Positions 18,592-27,478 are shown, numbered from the stretch's first letter. The stretch is 64,000 bases of DNA from Neisseria subflava (GCF_005221305.1 NZ_CP039887.1:992001-1056000); one strand, 5' to 3'. Made by a program: numbers and translations. The notes: a model not told the origin generated them from the letters alone.

Positions 18592-18766
18592 AAAATCCTC
18601 TTGTCTATGTGTGTCAAACGCTGATTCCATATCATGCGGAATCAAAAAAATTGTTGACAATATTTTAGCATAATCTCCCCTTTATCCTTTTTTTTTGCTC
18701 CATGATAATTTTGCGCATCAGACAGAAAAAACATTCATCTAAACCATCTCTTCACGCCAATATTGA

Positions 18767-18806
18767 CAAAAAGGCCGTCTGAAAATTCTTCAGACGGCCT
18801 TTTCAC
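18767..18806 (-). terminator. DUS inverted-repeat terminator after sodB
   Basis: AGGCCGTCTGAA (18772-18783) pairs with TTCAGACGGCCT (18789-18800), with A and T runs outside. It ends the leftward sodB transcript. Confidence 0.85.
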
Positions 18807-18816
18807 TCATATCGTT

Positions 18817-19398
18817 TTATGCGGCGAAGCGTTTGGCAACTTCATCCCAGTTAACGATTTCCCAGAAACCTTTCAGGTAGTTAGGACGGCTGTTACGGTA
18901 GTCGATGTAGTAGGCGTGTTCCCATACGTCGCAAGTCAACAGCGGAGTGTTTTCAGTAGTCAGCGGAGTACCTGCATTGGAAGTAGAAACCAGATCCAAT
19001 TCACCGGCAGGCGTTTTCACCAACCATGCCCAGCCGGAGCCGAAAGTACCGGCCGCGCAAGCATCGAACGCTTCTTGGAATTTCTCGAAGCTGCCCCATT
19101 TGGCATCGATGGCCGCAGCCAATTCGCCGGCAGGTTTGCCTTGGCCTTTAGGGGTAAAGCCCAGCCAGTAGAAAGTGTGGTTCCAAGTTTGGGCAGCGTT
19201 GTTGAACATACCGCCGGAAGATTTTTTCAGGATTTCTTCCAAAGGCATTTCTTCAAACTCAGTGCCTTTGATTTGATTGTTCAAATTGGTGATGTAAGTT
19301 TGATGGTGTTTGCCGTAGTGGAACTCCAAAGTTTCTTTGGTCAGATGAGGGGACAACGCATCCAGTTCATAAGGCAATTGTGGCAGCTTGTGTTCCAT
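18817..19398 (-). CDS. sodB: iron superoxide dismutase
   Basis: A 193-residue protein with the Fe/Mn-SOD fold. Metal ligands are the His in [10 protein letters not shown] (about residue 27), the His in [11 protein letters not shown] (about 74), and Asp and His in [14 protein letters not shown]. The Gln in [14 protein letters not shown] before the ligand is the marker of iron rather than manganese enzymes. It converts superoxide to peroxide and oxygen in the cytoplasm. It has a strong AGGAG site and a near-consensus promoter with a dyad on the -35. Confidence 0.96.
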   Translation of the reverse strand: MEHKLPQLPYELDALSPHLTKETLEFHYGKHHQTYITNLNNQIKGTEFEEMPLEEILKKSSGGMFNNAAQTWNHTFYWLGFTPKGQGKPAGELAAAIDAKWGSFEKFQEAFDACAAGTFGSGWAWLVKTPAGELDLVSTSNAGTPLTTENTPLLTCDVWEHAYYIDYRNSRPNYLKGFWEIVNWDEVAKRFAA

Positions 19399-19421
19399 TT
19401 TTATGCTCCTAATTATTGATA

Positions 19422-19449
19422 TTTATATTTTGGTAGTGTGTGTTGTCAA
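19422..19449 (-). promoter_or_regulatory. sodB promoter, TTGACA-16-TATAAA
   Basis: On the minus strand a perfect -35 TTGACA (19449-19444) is followed after 16 bases by TATAAA (19427-19422), 24 bases before the sodB start. This is the best sigma-70-type promoter seen in the window. Confidence 0.75.
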
Positions 19450-19458
19450 ATCGACAAC
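19442..19458. promoter_or_regulatory. operator-like dyad overlapping the sodB -35
   Basis: GTTGTC (19442-19447) and GACAAC (19453-19458) form a perfect 6-bp inverted repeat with a 5-base centre, covering the sodB -35 hexamer. The size and position fit a repressor operator. It does not resemble a Fur box. Which regulator binds is unknown. Confidence 0.45.
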
Positions 19459-19511
19459 ATTGCTATTTTACCTGCTTTAGCCTAAACAAACCAATTGAAC
19501 TTACACTGCGC

Positions 19512-19517
19512 TATAAT
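19512..19517 (+). promoter_or_regulatory. -10 element for dnaB
   Basis: A perfect TATAAT lies 35 bases before the dnaB start, without a clear -35 (TTGAAC is present but only 11 bases upstream). It faces away from the sodB promoter. Confidence 0.4.
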
Positions 19518-19552
19518 AGTGGATTGCAATTTTCCAGCCAGAGATGCCCGTC

Positions 19553-20959
19553 ATGAGCAATTATTCCGATATGCCGTCTGAAGACCGTGAAATCAGCGCA
19601 TTGTCACTGCCGCCACATTCCACAGAAGCGGAGCAATCCGTCTTGGGCGGCCTGATGCTGGAAAATTCTGCTTGGGACCGTATTGCCGATGTCGTTTCCG
19701 GCGAAGATTTCTACCGCCACGAACACCGCCTGATTTTTCGTGCGATTGCCAACCTGATTAATGAAAGCCGTCCTGCCGACGTCATTACCGTTCAGGAAAG
19801 TTTGGAACGCAATGAAGAATTGGAAGCGGCAGGCGGATTCAACTATCTGATTACACTGGCGCAAAACACGCCATCCGCTGCCAATATCCGCCGCTACGCC
19901 GAAATCGTGCGCGAGCGTTCCATCATGCGCCAGCTTGCCGAAGTCGGCACGGAAATTGCACGCAGCGCATACAATCCGCAAGGGCGTGATGCAGGCCAGC
20001 TTTTGGACGAGGCAGAAAACAAAGTATTCCAAATCGCCGAAAGTACCGCCAAATCCAAACAAGGCTTCCTTGAGATGCCCGACCTTTTGAAAGAAGTAGT
20101 CGAGCGCATCGATATGCTTTATTCGCGCGACAATCCTGATGAGGTAACCGGCATATCGACAGGTTTTATCGACCTCGACAAAAAAACATCAGGCCTTCAA
20201 CCGGGCGATTTGATTATCGTGGCGGGCCGTCCGTCTATGGGTAAAACCGCCTTTTCGATCAACATCGCAGAACACGTTGCCGTAGAAAACAAATTACCTG
20301 TCGCCGTATTCTCCATGGAGATGGGCGGCGCGCAGCTGGTTATGCGTATGCTGGGTTCAGTCGGACGTTTGGACCAAAGCGTTTTAAAAACCGGCAGATT
20401 GCAAGACGAACATTGGGGCCGTCTGAACGAAGCGGTCGTTAAACTCTCCGATGCACCCATGTATATCGATGAAACTCCGGGTTTGACTGCGCTCGAACTC
20501 CGCGCTCGCGCCCGTCGTCTTGCACGCCAGTTCAACGGTAAATTGGGCTTGATCGTCATCGACTACTTGCAATTAATGTCTGGCTCCGGCCGTTCTGACA
20601 ACCGTGCTTCCGAGCTTGGTGAAATTTCGCGCTCCCTCAAAGCATTGGCTAAAGAATTGCAAGTTCCCGTTATTGCCCTGTCGCAGTTGAGCCGTACTGT
20701 TGAGCAGCGTACCGACAAACGCCCAATGATGTCCGACTTGCGTGAATCTGGCGCAATCGAACAAGATGCCGACTTGATTATGTTCATGTATCGCGACGAA
20801 TACTACAACTCAGATTCACCCGCAAAAGGCTTGGCGGAATGTATTATCGGCAAACACCGTAACGGTCCCGTCGGGAAAGTATTCCTCACTTGGATGGGCC
20901 AATTTACCAAATTTGATAATGCTGCCTATGTTCCAGAATCCATGTTGATGGAAGATTGA
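19553..20959 (+). CDS. dnaB: replicative DNA helicase DnaB
   Basis: A 468-residue hexameric helicase. The start MSNYSDMPSEDRE at 19553 has AGAG 9 bases upstream; an ATG at 19544 lacks a site. The N-terminal helical domain (PHSTEAEQSVLGGLML) is followed by the RecA-like domain with Walker A GRPSMGKTA near residue 225, Walker B LIVIDYLQLM, and the arginine-finger region near the C-terminus. DnaB unwinds DNA ahead of the replisome and recruits primase. An AT-type DUS (ATGCCGTCTGAA, 19571-19582) encodes Met-Pro-Ser-Glu in the N-terminus. It is directly upstream of the pilH operon, as in other Neisseria. Confidence 0.96.
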   Translation: MSNYSDMPSEDREISALSLPPHSTEAEQSVLGGLMLENSAWDRIADVVSGEDFYRHEHRLIFRAIANLINESRPADVITVQESLERNEELEAAGGFNYLITLAQNTPSAANIRRYAEIVRERSIMRQLAEVGTEIARSAYNPQGRDAGQLLDEAENKVFQIAESTAKSKQGFLEMPDLLKEVVERIDMLYSRDNPDEVTGISTGFIDLDKKTSGLQPGDLIIVAGRPSMGKTAFSINIAEHVAVENKLPVAVFSMEMGGAQLVMRMLGSVGRLDQSVLKTGRLQDEHWGRLNEAVVKLSDAPMYIDETPGLTALELRARARRLARQFNGKLGLIVIDYLQLMSGSGRSDNRASELGEISRSLKALAKELQVPVIALSQLSRTVEQRTDKRPMMSDLRESGAIEQDADLIMFMYRDEYYNSDSPAKGLAECIIGKHRNGPVGKVFLTWMGQFTKFDNAAYVPESMLMED

Positions 20960-21011
20960 GACAGATTGTCTGAAAAACTAACCGAATTTCATATTTCATT
21001 AGTCACGCATT

Positions 21012-21042
21012 ACAAAATCGTTTAAAATAAATCTAATAAAAG
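21012..21042 (+). promoter_or_regulatory. possible promoter of the pilH operon
   Basis: TTACAA (about 21010-21015) and TAATAA are separated by about 18 bases, some 75 bases before the pilH start. The 157-base dnaB-pilH gap is AT-rich and has no terminator hairpin, so read-through from dnaB is also possible. Confidence 0.3.
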
Positions 21043-21116
21043 CAAAAGCATTGCCACAGGCAAGTGCAAAAGAGAAAACGTCAGTTACCCAACACATTAC
21101 TACTAAAAAATCACTC

Positions 21117-21812
21117 ATGTATCAGACACAAAAAGGCTTCACCCTAATTGAGTTGCTGATCGTCATTACTATTGCAGCAGTAATGGCTGTCATCGCACTT
21201 CCCAATATGAATCAATGGATTGCCTCCAGACGTGCGGCATCGCAAGCAGAGCAAATTGCCAATCTGCTGCGCTTCGCGCGTAATGAGGCCGTCCGTCTCA
21301 ATCTTCCCGTTTACATCTGCCCGGCCAAAATCAAATCCGATGGCTCGCATAATGGTTGCATTCACAAAAAAAACAGTACCAGTACCAGTATTGGTATGTT
21401 GGCCTACGCCGATAAAAACGAAAATTCCAGCTATCAAAATGATGAAGACGATTTATCTATCCGCTACATCATTCTCAATGGCGACACTGAAAAAGTGGAA
21501 TACCGCTTCGACTATATTCCCAGCGGTACTTCACTTTCCGCCCTCTCCTCTTCCGATCCAAAAGAAGTCTGGTGGAAATTCCTGCCCAATGGTACATTTG
21601 AATATTTAATCGATGATAAGGATGGTGATAAGGATAAGAAAAATTATCAATTTTCAGACGGTCACATCAAAATCAGCCTGACGGATAAATTTGCCACCGA
21701 TGCTGAAACCAAAAAAGCCCGTGCTACCGTACTTTTAATCAATGGCAATGGGCATGTCGAAATCTGTGCTAAAAACGATGAGCGCAAAATGTGCGAATAC
21801 ACTTCCAAATAA
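21117..21812 (+). CDS. pilH: type IV pilus minor pilin PilH (FimT/GspH family)
   Basis: The frame opens at 21051, but the prepilin starts at 21117 with a short leader and the processing site Lys-Gly7/Phe8 in QKGFTLIELL; Glu is at position +5 as required. The 231-residue product has the hydrophobic N-terminal helix and the segment RAASQAEQIANLLRFARNEAVRLN typical of FimT/GspH pseudopilins. PilH belongs to the PilHIJK minor-pilin set that primes pilus assembly in Neisseria. The C-terminal half is rich in Asp and Lys and has four or more Cys. It is first in the operon. Confidence 0.88.
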   Translation: MYQTQKGFTLIELLIVITIAAVMAVIALPNMNQWIASRRAASQAEQIANLLRFARNEAVRLNLPVYICPAKIKSDGSHNGCIHKKNSTSTSIGMLAYADKNENSSYQNDEDDLSIRYIILNGDTEKVEYRFDYIPSGTSLSALSSSDPKEVWWKFLPNGTFEYLIDDKDGDKDKKNYQFSDGHIKISLTDKFATDAETKKARATVLLINGNGHVEICAKNDERKMCEYTSK

Positions 21813-21827
21813 TAACAACGGTATCTT

Positions 21828-22478
21828 ATGAACATTACTAATCCTACTCATCTCAGATCATTTAAAGGCCGTCTGAAAACGAGCCCAACAAGCTCTACTC
21901 CAAAACTTCAATCAGGTATGACCCTGATTGAAGTTTTGATTGCCATGTTTGTCCTTGCTATCGGCGTACTCGCCCTGCTGGCTGTTCAATTGCGTACCGT
22001 ATCCAACGTACGTGAGTCTGAAAATCAAACCACAGTCGCCCAAATTACACAAAATCTGATTGAAGGCATGCTCATTAATCCGACGCTTTCTGAAGAAACC
22101 GATACTGCAGGGGAAAAAACCTCCCGTTATAAAAAATCCTATGATGCCTACCTAAAATCCGACTTTAAACAAACTGCAAAATTTGAAGCCAAAATGACCA
22201 AAGCCCAACTTGCACAGGCTCAAATTGCACAGTTTAAAACCGATTTAGCCAAAGCCCTTCCCGAAGCCCAAGTATTTTCGACCATCTGCAAAGATTCTTC
22301 CGGTGCAGAGCCAACTTACGAAGAAAATGGGTTTAACGCAAAATGCGATGGCAAAGGCGACACGACCATCGTGAAAGTTTTATGGTTGCAAGATGTCGAA
22401 GAAGAAAATAGCGCAAAAAATCTCAACACATCGGGGCATCACGTTGTCTATACCTACCAATCACGCGTAAGAGACTAA
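21828..22478 (+). CDS. pilI: type IV pilus minor pilin PilI (PilV family)
   Basis: A 216-residue prepilin with cleavage predicted at Gly30 in QSGMTLIEVLIAM and Glu at +5. The leader is unusually long, and a DUS (about 21866-21877) is read in frame inside it as Lys-Gly-Arg-Leu-Lys. The region after the hydrophobic helix, LLAVQLRTVSNVRESENQT, is typical of PilV/PilI. The product joins the minor-pilin priming complex in the inner membrane. It is followed after two bases by the broken pilJ. Confidence 0.86.
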   Translation: MNITNPTHLRSFKGRLKTSPTSSTPKLQSGMTLIEVLIAMFVLAIGVLALLAVQLRTVSNVRESENQTTVAQITQNLIEGMLINPTLSEETDTAGEKTSRYKKSYDAYLKSDFKQTAKFEAKMTKAQLAQAQIAQFKTDLAKALPEAQVFSTICKDSSGAEPTYEENGFNAKCDGKGDTTIVKVLWLQDVEEENSAKNLNTSGHHVVYTYQSRVRD

Positions 22479-22480
22479 CA

Positions 22481-23120
22481 ATGAACAATAAACGCTTACT
22501 CAACCATATTCCCAATAAAACCGCGATGCACGGTTTCAGCATCCTTGAATTTTTGGTTGCCAGCCTGCTCAGCATGATTGTCTTAATGGCTGTCAGCTCC
22601 ACCTACTTTACCTGCTGCAAAAACTGCTATTGTCAGTAACTGTTCAGGCATTGCAAAGCCTCAAACAGAAATTAAAGATTTGGCGGCGGCAAAATTGGCT
22701 TTAAAAATTAACGACTCTGATCAAGACGGCAGTATTGCCATTATGAAACATGAAATGATTGCCTACGCCGTCGGTAAACTTGGCGAAGAGAGCGGTTTGT
22801 TCCGTTTCCAATTATCAAATGATGGCTCATGGAGTAATCCGCAGCTGTTAATTAAAGGCATCACTGCTATGGATATCCACTATATCTATGCAGAATGTCC
22901 TAATTCTGAAAATGCATCTGCCAGCGGATTGAATACAGAATCATTTGATTACAAAAACGCATTGGATATCTCAGCTGAGGCCAAGTCTCCGGCATCTATC
23001 CAAATCGTACTGAATAACGGCAGTATTGACCCATCAAAAGAACAAGACAATAAAGTCGATATCTATAATATTAATGCCACCATCCGCGGAGGAAACGTAT
23101 GCGCCGACCGATCACTCTAA
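22481..23120 (+). pseudogene. pilJ: pilJ, broken by an internal deletion with frameshift
   Basis: The N-terminal part starts at 22481 and reads 52 residues, with processing site Gly18/Phe19 and Glu at +5 (HGFSILEFLVASLL), but runs into TAA at 22637-22639 after VSSTYFT. The C-terminal part continues in another frame from about 22614 to the stop at 23120 and has recognisable PilJ segments (AYAVGKLGEESGLFRFQL and INATIRGGNVCADRSL). Together they total about 210 residues; intact PilJ, as I recall it, is over 300, so about 100 codons of the centre are missing at 22610-22622. PilJ is a minor pilin of the PilHIJK set. The last 22 bases overlap pilK. Confidence 0.8.
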
Positions 23121-23644
23121 TCAAACCTGACCGGCAGCAGGGCTATGCTTTGTTTATCGTCTTAATGATGATGGTCGTCATCGCCCTGCTCGTGGTTACA
23201 GCCACCCAGTCCTACAATACCGAACAGCGTATCAGTACCAATGATGCCGACCGTAAACTGGCAACCACCCTAGCCGAAGCGGCACTGCGTGAAGGTGAAA
23301 ATCAAATTTTTGATATTGAAGGTAAAAAGACTACTTTTACTGCAGAATGTACAAAAGGTTTATGTTCCACACCAAACGTAAAATCCAATGGCGATTTTAC
23401 TGAAGAAGGCAACCCAACCGTAGATGCTTGGAAGCGCAAATGCGACAAAAGCCTGTGTATTGACGCCAATGGTACGGAATATCCTTTAGATAAAAAAAGT
23501 GGCATCGTAAATAATCCACGCTACATCATCGAATATTTAGGTAAAACGACAGAGGGTCGAATTACTTACCGCGTTACCGCCAAAGCATGGGGTAAGAATG
23601 CCAATACCCAAGTCGTTCTTCAGTCTTACGTTGCCAGCGAATAA
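23099..23644 (+). CDS. pilK: type IV pilus minor pilin PilK (PilX N-terminal family)
   Basis: A 181-residue protein with a prepilin-like N-terminus, RQQGYALFIVLMMMVVIALLVV, processed after Gly16. It lacks the Glu at +5, as known for the GspK/PilK class that sits at the tip of the complex. Downstream is NTEQRISTNDADRKLATTLAEAALREGEN, conserved in the family, and four Cys in the middle. The start overlaps the end of pilJ by 22 bases and has GGAGG just upstream inside pilJ. Confidence 0.87.
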   Translation: MRRPITLIKPDRQQGYALFIVLMMMVVIALLVVTATQSYNTEQRISTNDADRKLATTLAEAALREGENQIFDIEGKKTTFTAECTKGLCSTPNVKSNGDFTEEGNPTVDAWKRKCDKSLCIDANGTEYPLDKKSGIVNNPRYIIEYLGKTTEGRITYRVTAKAWGKNANTQVVLQSYVASE

Positions 23645-23648
23645 TATA

Positions 23649-24137
23649 ATGAATACCACCTCTACCAAACAACTAGGCTTTACGCTGGTTGAGATGATGA
23701 TTGCTGTCGCCATCTTAGCCATCCTAAGCGTCATTGCCATTCCCTCTTACAACCGCTACATTGAACGCGGCTACCAATCACAAGCGCATGCCGAGTTAGT
23801 CGCCATCAATTCTGCTTTTAAAAACCAGATGGTTAAAAATCCAAAGTGGAAAACTGATGAGATTAAAACTCAGTTGGATGACTTTATTTCCTCATACAAA
23901 GGCCATAAAGATTTGGCAGACAAATATAAATACTCTGCCGAAATGATTGATACCAGTACAAGCCGAGCCTATCGTTTGAAAGCCATACCCACCAAAACAG
24001 GCTATACCCTTTCCGTTTGGATGGATAGTTTGGGCAATGCTTACAAATGCACTGATATTGATTCAGCCAATAATTTCAAAACTGCAATGACCAATGGCAA
24101 AGGTTGCGAATCGGTTTTCAAAAAGAAATCCTCTTAG
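23649..24137 (+). CDS. pilX: minor type IV pilin, PilX/PilL-like
   Basis: A 162-residue prepilin from ATG 23649; the frame before it is pilK tail. The processing site is Gly10/Phe11 in KQLGFTLVEMMI, with Glu at +5. The body resembles meningococcal PilX: YIERGYQSQAHAELVAIN, then SRAYRLKAIPTKTGYTLSVWMDSLGNAYKC, with the paired Cys of the D-region near the C-terminus. PilX promotes bacterial aggregation in N. meningitidis, while its gonococcal counterpart PilL affects competence. Which role applies here is unknown. It is the last gene of the operon. Confidence 0.8.
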   Translation: MNTTSTKQLGFTLVEMMIAVAILAILSVIAIPSYNRYIERGYQSQAHAELVAINSAFKNQMVKNPKWKTDEIKTQLDDFISSYKGHKDLADKYKYSAEMIDTSTSRAYRLKAIPTKTGYTLSVWMDSLGNAYKCTDIDSANNFKTAMTNGKGCESVFKKKSS

Positions 24138-24148
24138 TCTGACAACCA

Positions 24149-24186
24149 TAAAAAAAGCAGTGTCATTTTATCGACACTGCTTTTTA
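24149..24186. terminator. strong bidirectional terminator, 13-bp stem
   Basis: AAAAAGCAGTGTC and GACACTGCTTTTT flank an 8- to 9-base loop between the convergent pilX and Smr-protein genes. It is not DUS-derived. Confidence 0.93.
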
Positions 24187-24190
24187 TATT

Positions 24191-24811
24191 TTACTGTTTC
24201 CAATCATCGTCTCGGCGTTGGCGTTTTAACAAAATCCTGACTGCGCCATCATTGCCTTGTCGAGGCTCGACATAAGCCAACACATCAGGATGCTGCATCA
24301 ACCAGCGGCGCGTCATATTTTTCAAAACCGGTTTATAGCCTGAAGAACCCAAGCCGCTGCCGTGGACAATCTCGCCGCAAACGCCGCGTTTTTTCGTAAA
24401 CTCAATAAATTCGTTCAATACCTGCTGCGCTTCTTCCTGTGTATAGCCGTGCAAATCTACATCCGCCACAACAGGATAATGGCCGTTTCGTAAACGCATC
24501 AAATCATTTTTACCCTGCCCGTTTTTACTGAACGAAGCCGGCGGTTCTTCCCAGCCGCCGCTGCCCACATAAAAATAATCTTCCTGCTCCAAAGTCGCCA
24601 TTTCTTTAGGTCGCGGCTTGATCGGAGATTTATCACGGGGCTGTTCATAATAGTTACCCGCATTTTTCAACGGTATAACCTTACCAACTGCCTTACTGAA
24701 ATCCACATCCTCTACCTGCTTTTTAGCCTTCGCTTCCGCTTCCCGCTCCGCTGCTTCCTGTTTCGCCTTTTTACCCAAAGCCTTCAGCGTTTCTTGAAAG
24801 TTTGCCGTCAT
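24191..24811 (-). CDS. Smr domain protein (putative endonuclease)
   Basis: A 206-residue protein with a charged, coiled N-terminal half (residues 1-45) and a C-terminal Smr domain (about 115-200). The domain has the key motifs VDLHGYTQEEA and VHGSGLGSSG, and ends VRILLKR. It resembles the SmrA/YdaL family in E. coli, whose members nick DNA or RNA. The role is not settled; candidates are mRNA cleavage at stalled ribosomes, as for SmrB, or DNA processing. It is alone, leftward, between the pil operon and a small membrane gene. Confidence 0.85.
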   Translation of the reverse strand: MTANFQETLKALGKKAKQEAAEREAEAKAKKQVEDVDFSKAVGKVIPLKNAGNYYEQPRDKSPIKPRPKEMATLEQEDYFYVGSGGWEEPPASFSKNGQGKNDLMRLRNGHYPVVADVDLHGYTQEEAQQVLNEFIEFTKKRGVCGEIVHGSGLGSSGYKPVLKNMTRRWLMQHPDVLAYVEPRQGNDGAVRILLKRQRRDDDWKQ

Positions 24812-24947
24812 GGTTTGTCCTTTCCAAAAAATTGATTGCGCACATTATAGCAAACCCGGCTACAAGGCCGTCTGAAAGACTCTTACCATCGCTTCTTGTT
24901 TAGGGTATAGTATTGATGCATTGCCAGTCTTACAAAAGAGAGAAATC

Positions 24948-25325
24948 ATGTTTAAACGCCCGGAAGAAATCATCGTCTTGATACTTGCCCTATTATGGGT
25001 CGGACTCAGCTACTACTTTGCCGCCATCCTGATTTCAGATGCCTACACCATTCTCCTGATTACCGTATTGACTTTCGTTTGGGCGGCCATCTGTTTCCTT
25101 TTATGGCAACGCAACTTAAGCCGTCATATTTGGCCGCTGTTCCTCGGCAGCCTGGTTGCCTGCTGGTGGCCATACTTCACTTGGCTTGCAAGCGACGTTC
25201 CCGAAGGCACATGGTATTCAGGATGGACATTCAAATCCATTATCGCCCTGATTCCCGTTGTTGCCGCTTATCTCTTCAAGTGGAAACGAAGCCGGAAAAA
25301 CAAAATCGCCAACACCCTTGCCTGA
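24948..25325 (+). CDS. small integral membrane protein, function unknown
   Basis: A 125-residue protein from ATG 24948, which has GAGAGAAA upstream; an upstream start at 24921 lacks a site. Four hydrophobic segments are visible (about residues 9-30, 33-52, 62-80 and 94-112), rich in Trp, with a positively charged tail (KWKRSRKNK). I do not recognise a family. A single DUS precedes it at about 24864-24875 and a DUS-like hairpin terminator follows. Confidence 0.7.
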   Translation: MFKRPEEIIVLILALLWVGLSYYFAAILISDAYTILLITVLTFVWAAICFLLWQRNLSRHIWPLFLGSLVACWWPYFTWLASDVPEGTWYSGWTFKSIIALIPVVAAYLFKWKRSRKNKIANTLA

Positions 25326-25331
25326 TACCTC

Positions 25332-25357
25332 GCACCGTCTTTTTCAGACGGCGTTTT
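25332..25357 (+). terminator. short hairpin terminator with DUS-like arm
   Basis: CCGTCT (25335-25340) pairs with AGACGG (25346-25351) around TTTTC, followed by CGTTTT. Only one arm resembles a DUS. Confidence 0.6.
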
Positions 25358-25382
25358 CCATATCTGACATAACGCTCAGACT

Positions 25383-25410
25383 GTCAACAATCCCAATAAA
25401 ATGCTATACT
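25383..25410 (+). promoter_or_regulatory. trpE promoter with extended -10
   Basis: TGCTATACT is an extended -10 (hexamer 25405-25410). A partial -35, TGTCAA, lies 17 bases upstream. The start would be near 25417, giving a leader of about 45 bases that includes a single DUS. No Trp-rich leader peptide is visible, so classic attenuation is not supported. Confidence 0.5.
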
Positions 25411-25460
25411 CTTCACACGATTTAACACCCTAAAACAGGCCGTCTGAAAGACTTATCAAG

Positions 25461-26936
25461 ATGATCAGCAAACAAGAATACCAAGCCCAAGCCGCACAAG
25501 GTTACAACCGCATTCCACTCGTTCAAGAGCTGCTTGCCGACTTGGACACACCGCTCTCAATCTACCTCAAACTTGCCAACAAGCCTTTCACCTACCTGCT
25601 TGAATCCGTTGTCGGCGGCGAACGTTTCGGCCGCTATTCCTTTATCGGCCTGCCTTGCAGCTACTATCTCAAAGTCAGTGGCAAACACGTCGATGTTTAT
25701 CAAAACGGCGAAATCGTCGAGCAACACGACGGCAATCCGCTGCCATTTATCGAAGCCTTTCACAACCGCTTCAAAACGCCTGAAATCCCAAGTCTGCCGC
25801 GCTTTACCGGCGGCCTAGTCGGCTACTTCGGTTACGAAACCATCTACAATTTCGAACACTTTGCCCACCGCCTGAAAAACAACGCCAAAGCCGACCCGCT
25901 CGGCACGCCCGATATTTTGCTGATGTTGTCGCAAGAATTGGCGGTTATCGACAATTTGAGCGGCAAAATCCACCTCATCGTTTACGCCGATCCCTCGCAG
26001 CCCGACGGCTACGAACGCGCCCGCGAACGACTCGAAGACATCCGCACCCAGTTGCGCCAAAGCTGCGCCATCCCGCTTTCCCTCGGCAGCAAACACACCG
26101 AAGCCGTCAGCGAATTCGGCGAAGAGCCGTTCAAAGCCTGCGTCAACAAAATCAAAGACTACATCTTCGCAGGCGACTGTATGCAGGTCGTCCCCAGCCA
26201 GCGCATGAGCATGGAATTCACCGACAGCCCGCTTGCCCTCTACCGCGCTCTGCGCACGCTCAACCCTTCGCCTTACCTCTTTTACTACGATTTCGGCGAT
26301 TTCCATATTGTCGGCTCCTCCCCCGAAATCCTCGTCCGCCGCGAACGCGACGATGTCATCGTCCGCCCTATCGCCGGCACACGCCTGCGCGGCAAAACAC
26401 CAGCCGAAGACCTCGCCAACGAACAAGACCTGCTGAGCGATGCCAAAGAAATTGCCGAACACGTCATGTTGATTGATTTAGGACGCAACGACGTCGGCCG
26501 CATCAGTAAAACCGGCGAAGTCAAAGTCACCGACAAAATGGTGATTGAAAAATACTCCCATGTAATGCACATCGTTTCCAACGTCGAAGGCCGTCTGAAA
26601 GACGGTATGACCAACATGGATATCCTCGCCGCCACCTTCCCGGCAGGTACACTTTCCGGCGCACCCAAAGTCCGCGCCATGGAAATCATCGAAGAAGTCG
26701 AACCCAGCAAACGCGGCATCTATGGCGGCGCCGTCGGCGTATGGGGTTTCAACAACGACATGGACTTAGCAATCGCCATCCGCACCGCCGTAGTGAAAAA
26801 CAATACCCTATACATCCAAAGCGGCGCAGGCATCGTTGCCGACTCCGACCCGACTTCCGAATGGCAGGAAACGCAGAATAAGGCCCGAGCTGTGGTTCTG
26901 GCGGCGCAGATGGTGCAGGAGGGGTTGGATAAATGA
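25461..26936 (+). CDS. trpE: anthranilate synthase component I
   Basis: A 491-residue chorismate-utilising enzyme. It has the N-terminal tryptophan-binding region ([18 protein letters not shown], with the LLES element) and the C-terminal catalytic motifs [41 protein letters not shown] and [18 protein letters not shown]. With TrpG it converts chorismate and glutamine to anthranilate. The partner trpG is 7.4 kb away (34332), so the trp genes are dispersed. The stop overlaps the next gene in an ATGA arrangement. Confidence 0.96.
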   Translation: MISKQEYQAQAAQGYNRIPLVQELLADLDTPLSIYLKLANKPFTYLLESVVGGERFGRYSFIGLPCSYYLKVSGKHVDVYQNGEIVEQHDGNPLPFIEAFHNRFKTPEIPSLPRFTGGLVGYFGYETIYNFEHFAHRLKNNAKADPLGTPDILLMLSQELAVIDNLSGKIHLIVYADPSQPDGYERARERLEDIRTQLRQSCAIPLSLGSKHTEAVSEFGEEPFKACVNKIKDYIFAGDCMQVVPSQRMSMEFTDSPLALYRALRTLNPSPYLFYYDFGDFHIVGSSPEILVRRERDDVIVRPIAGTRLRGKTPAEDLANEQDLLSDAKEIAEHVMLIDLGRNDVGRISKTGEVKVTDKMVIEKYSHVMHIVSNVEGRLKDGMTNMDILAATFPAGTLSGAPKVRAMEIIEEVEPSKRGIYGGAVGVWGFNNDMDLAIAIRTAVVKNNTLYIQSGAGIVADSDPTSEWQETQNKARAVVLAAQMVQEGLDK

Positions 26937-27478
26937 CTTATGAAAAACTTTATGAGCTTCGCCAAACACTCAGACCGACTACCAAAGATGGTCTCTATAC
27001 AGATAATGAAAAAAATCGAGAAATCCTAACGGTTAGATGGAGCGGCAACACAGAAAATCCTAAAAATTTCTCAGCTGTTGCTATAGGAATTAATCCAAGT
27101 AAAGCAAATGATGAAAGAAGCGACAAAACCCTTACCCAACTTGCACGTTTCTTGGATATGTACGGTTTTACCAACTTCAAAATGTTAAATATTTTTTCCA
27201 GTTACTCTACACAGCAAACAGGAATTAGGGCAAACACCCAAACCGATTTTTCCAAATTTAAAGGATGTTTGGAAGATGCTGATATGATTGTTCTTGCATG
27301 GGGTACAGACCGCGGTGCTTATAAGGATGAAAAAAACAGAATACTGGAATTTCTAAAAACAGAAAAATTTATGGAAAAAGTATTCTGTATTTCTGAAACT
27401 GGTAATTCCAGCGATACAAGACATCCGTCAAGAATTAGTTATAGATATCAACTTGTACAATTTGAAGAATCAGCATGA
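26933..27478 (+). CDS. DUF1643 family protein
   Basis: A 181-residue soluble protein. Segments [30 protein letters not shown] and VLAWGTDRG...KNRILEFLK match the DUF1643 family, whose function is unknown and whose members are scattered among phages and mobile regions. It overlaps both trpE (ATGA, 26933-26936) and purK (ATGA, 27475-27478), so it is locked into translational coupling. Its sequence is clearly more AT-rich than the flanking genes, which suggests acquisition by transfer. No DUS lies inside. Confidence 0.75.
   Translation: MTYEKLYELRQTLRPTTKDGLYTDNEKNREILTVRWSGNTENPKNFSAVAIGINPSKANDERSDKTLTQLARFLDMYGFTNFKMLNIFSSYSTQQTGIRANTQTDFSKFKGCLEDADMIVLAWGTDRGAYKDEKNRILEFLKTEKFMEKVFCISETGNSSDTRHPSRISYRYQLVQFEESA

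Noticed and set aside
25411..25460. tryptophan attenuator leader before trpE
   Set aside because: The leader is only about 45 bases and has no short frame with Trp codons nor alternative hairpins.
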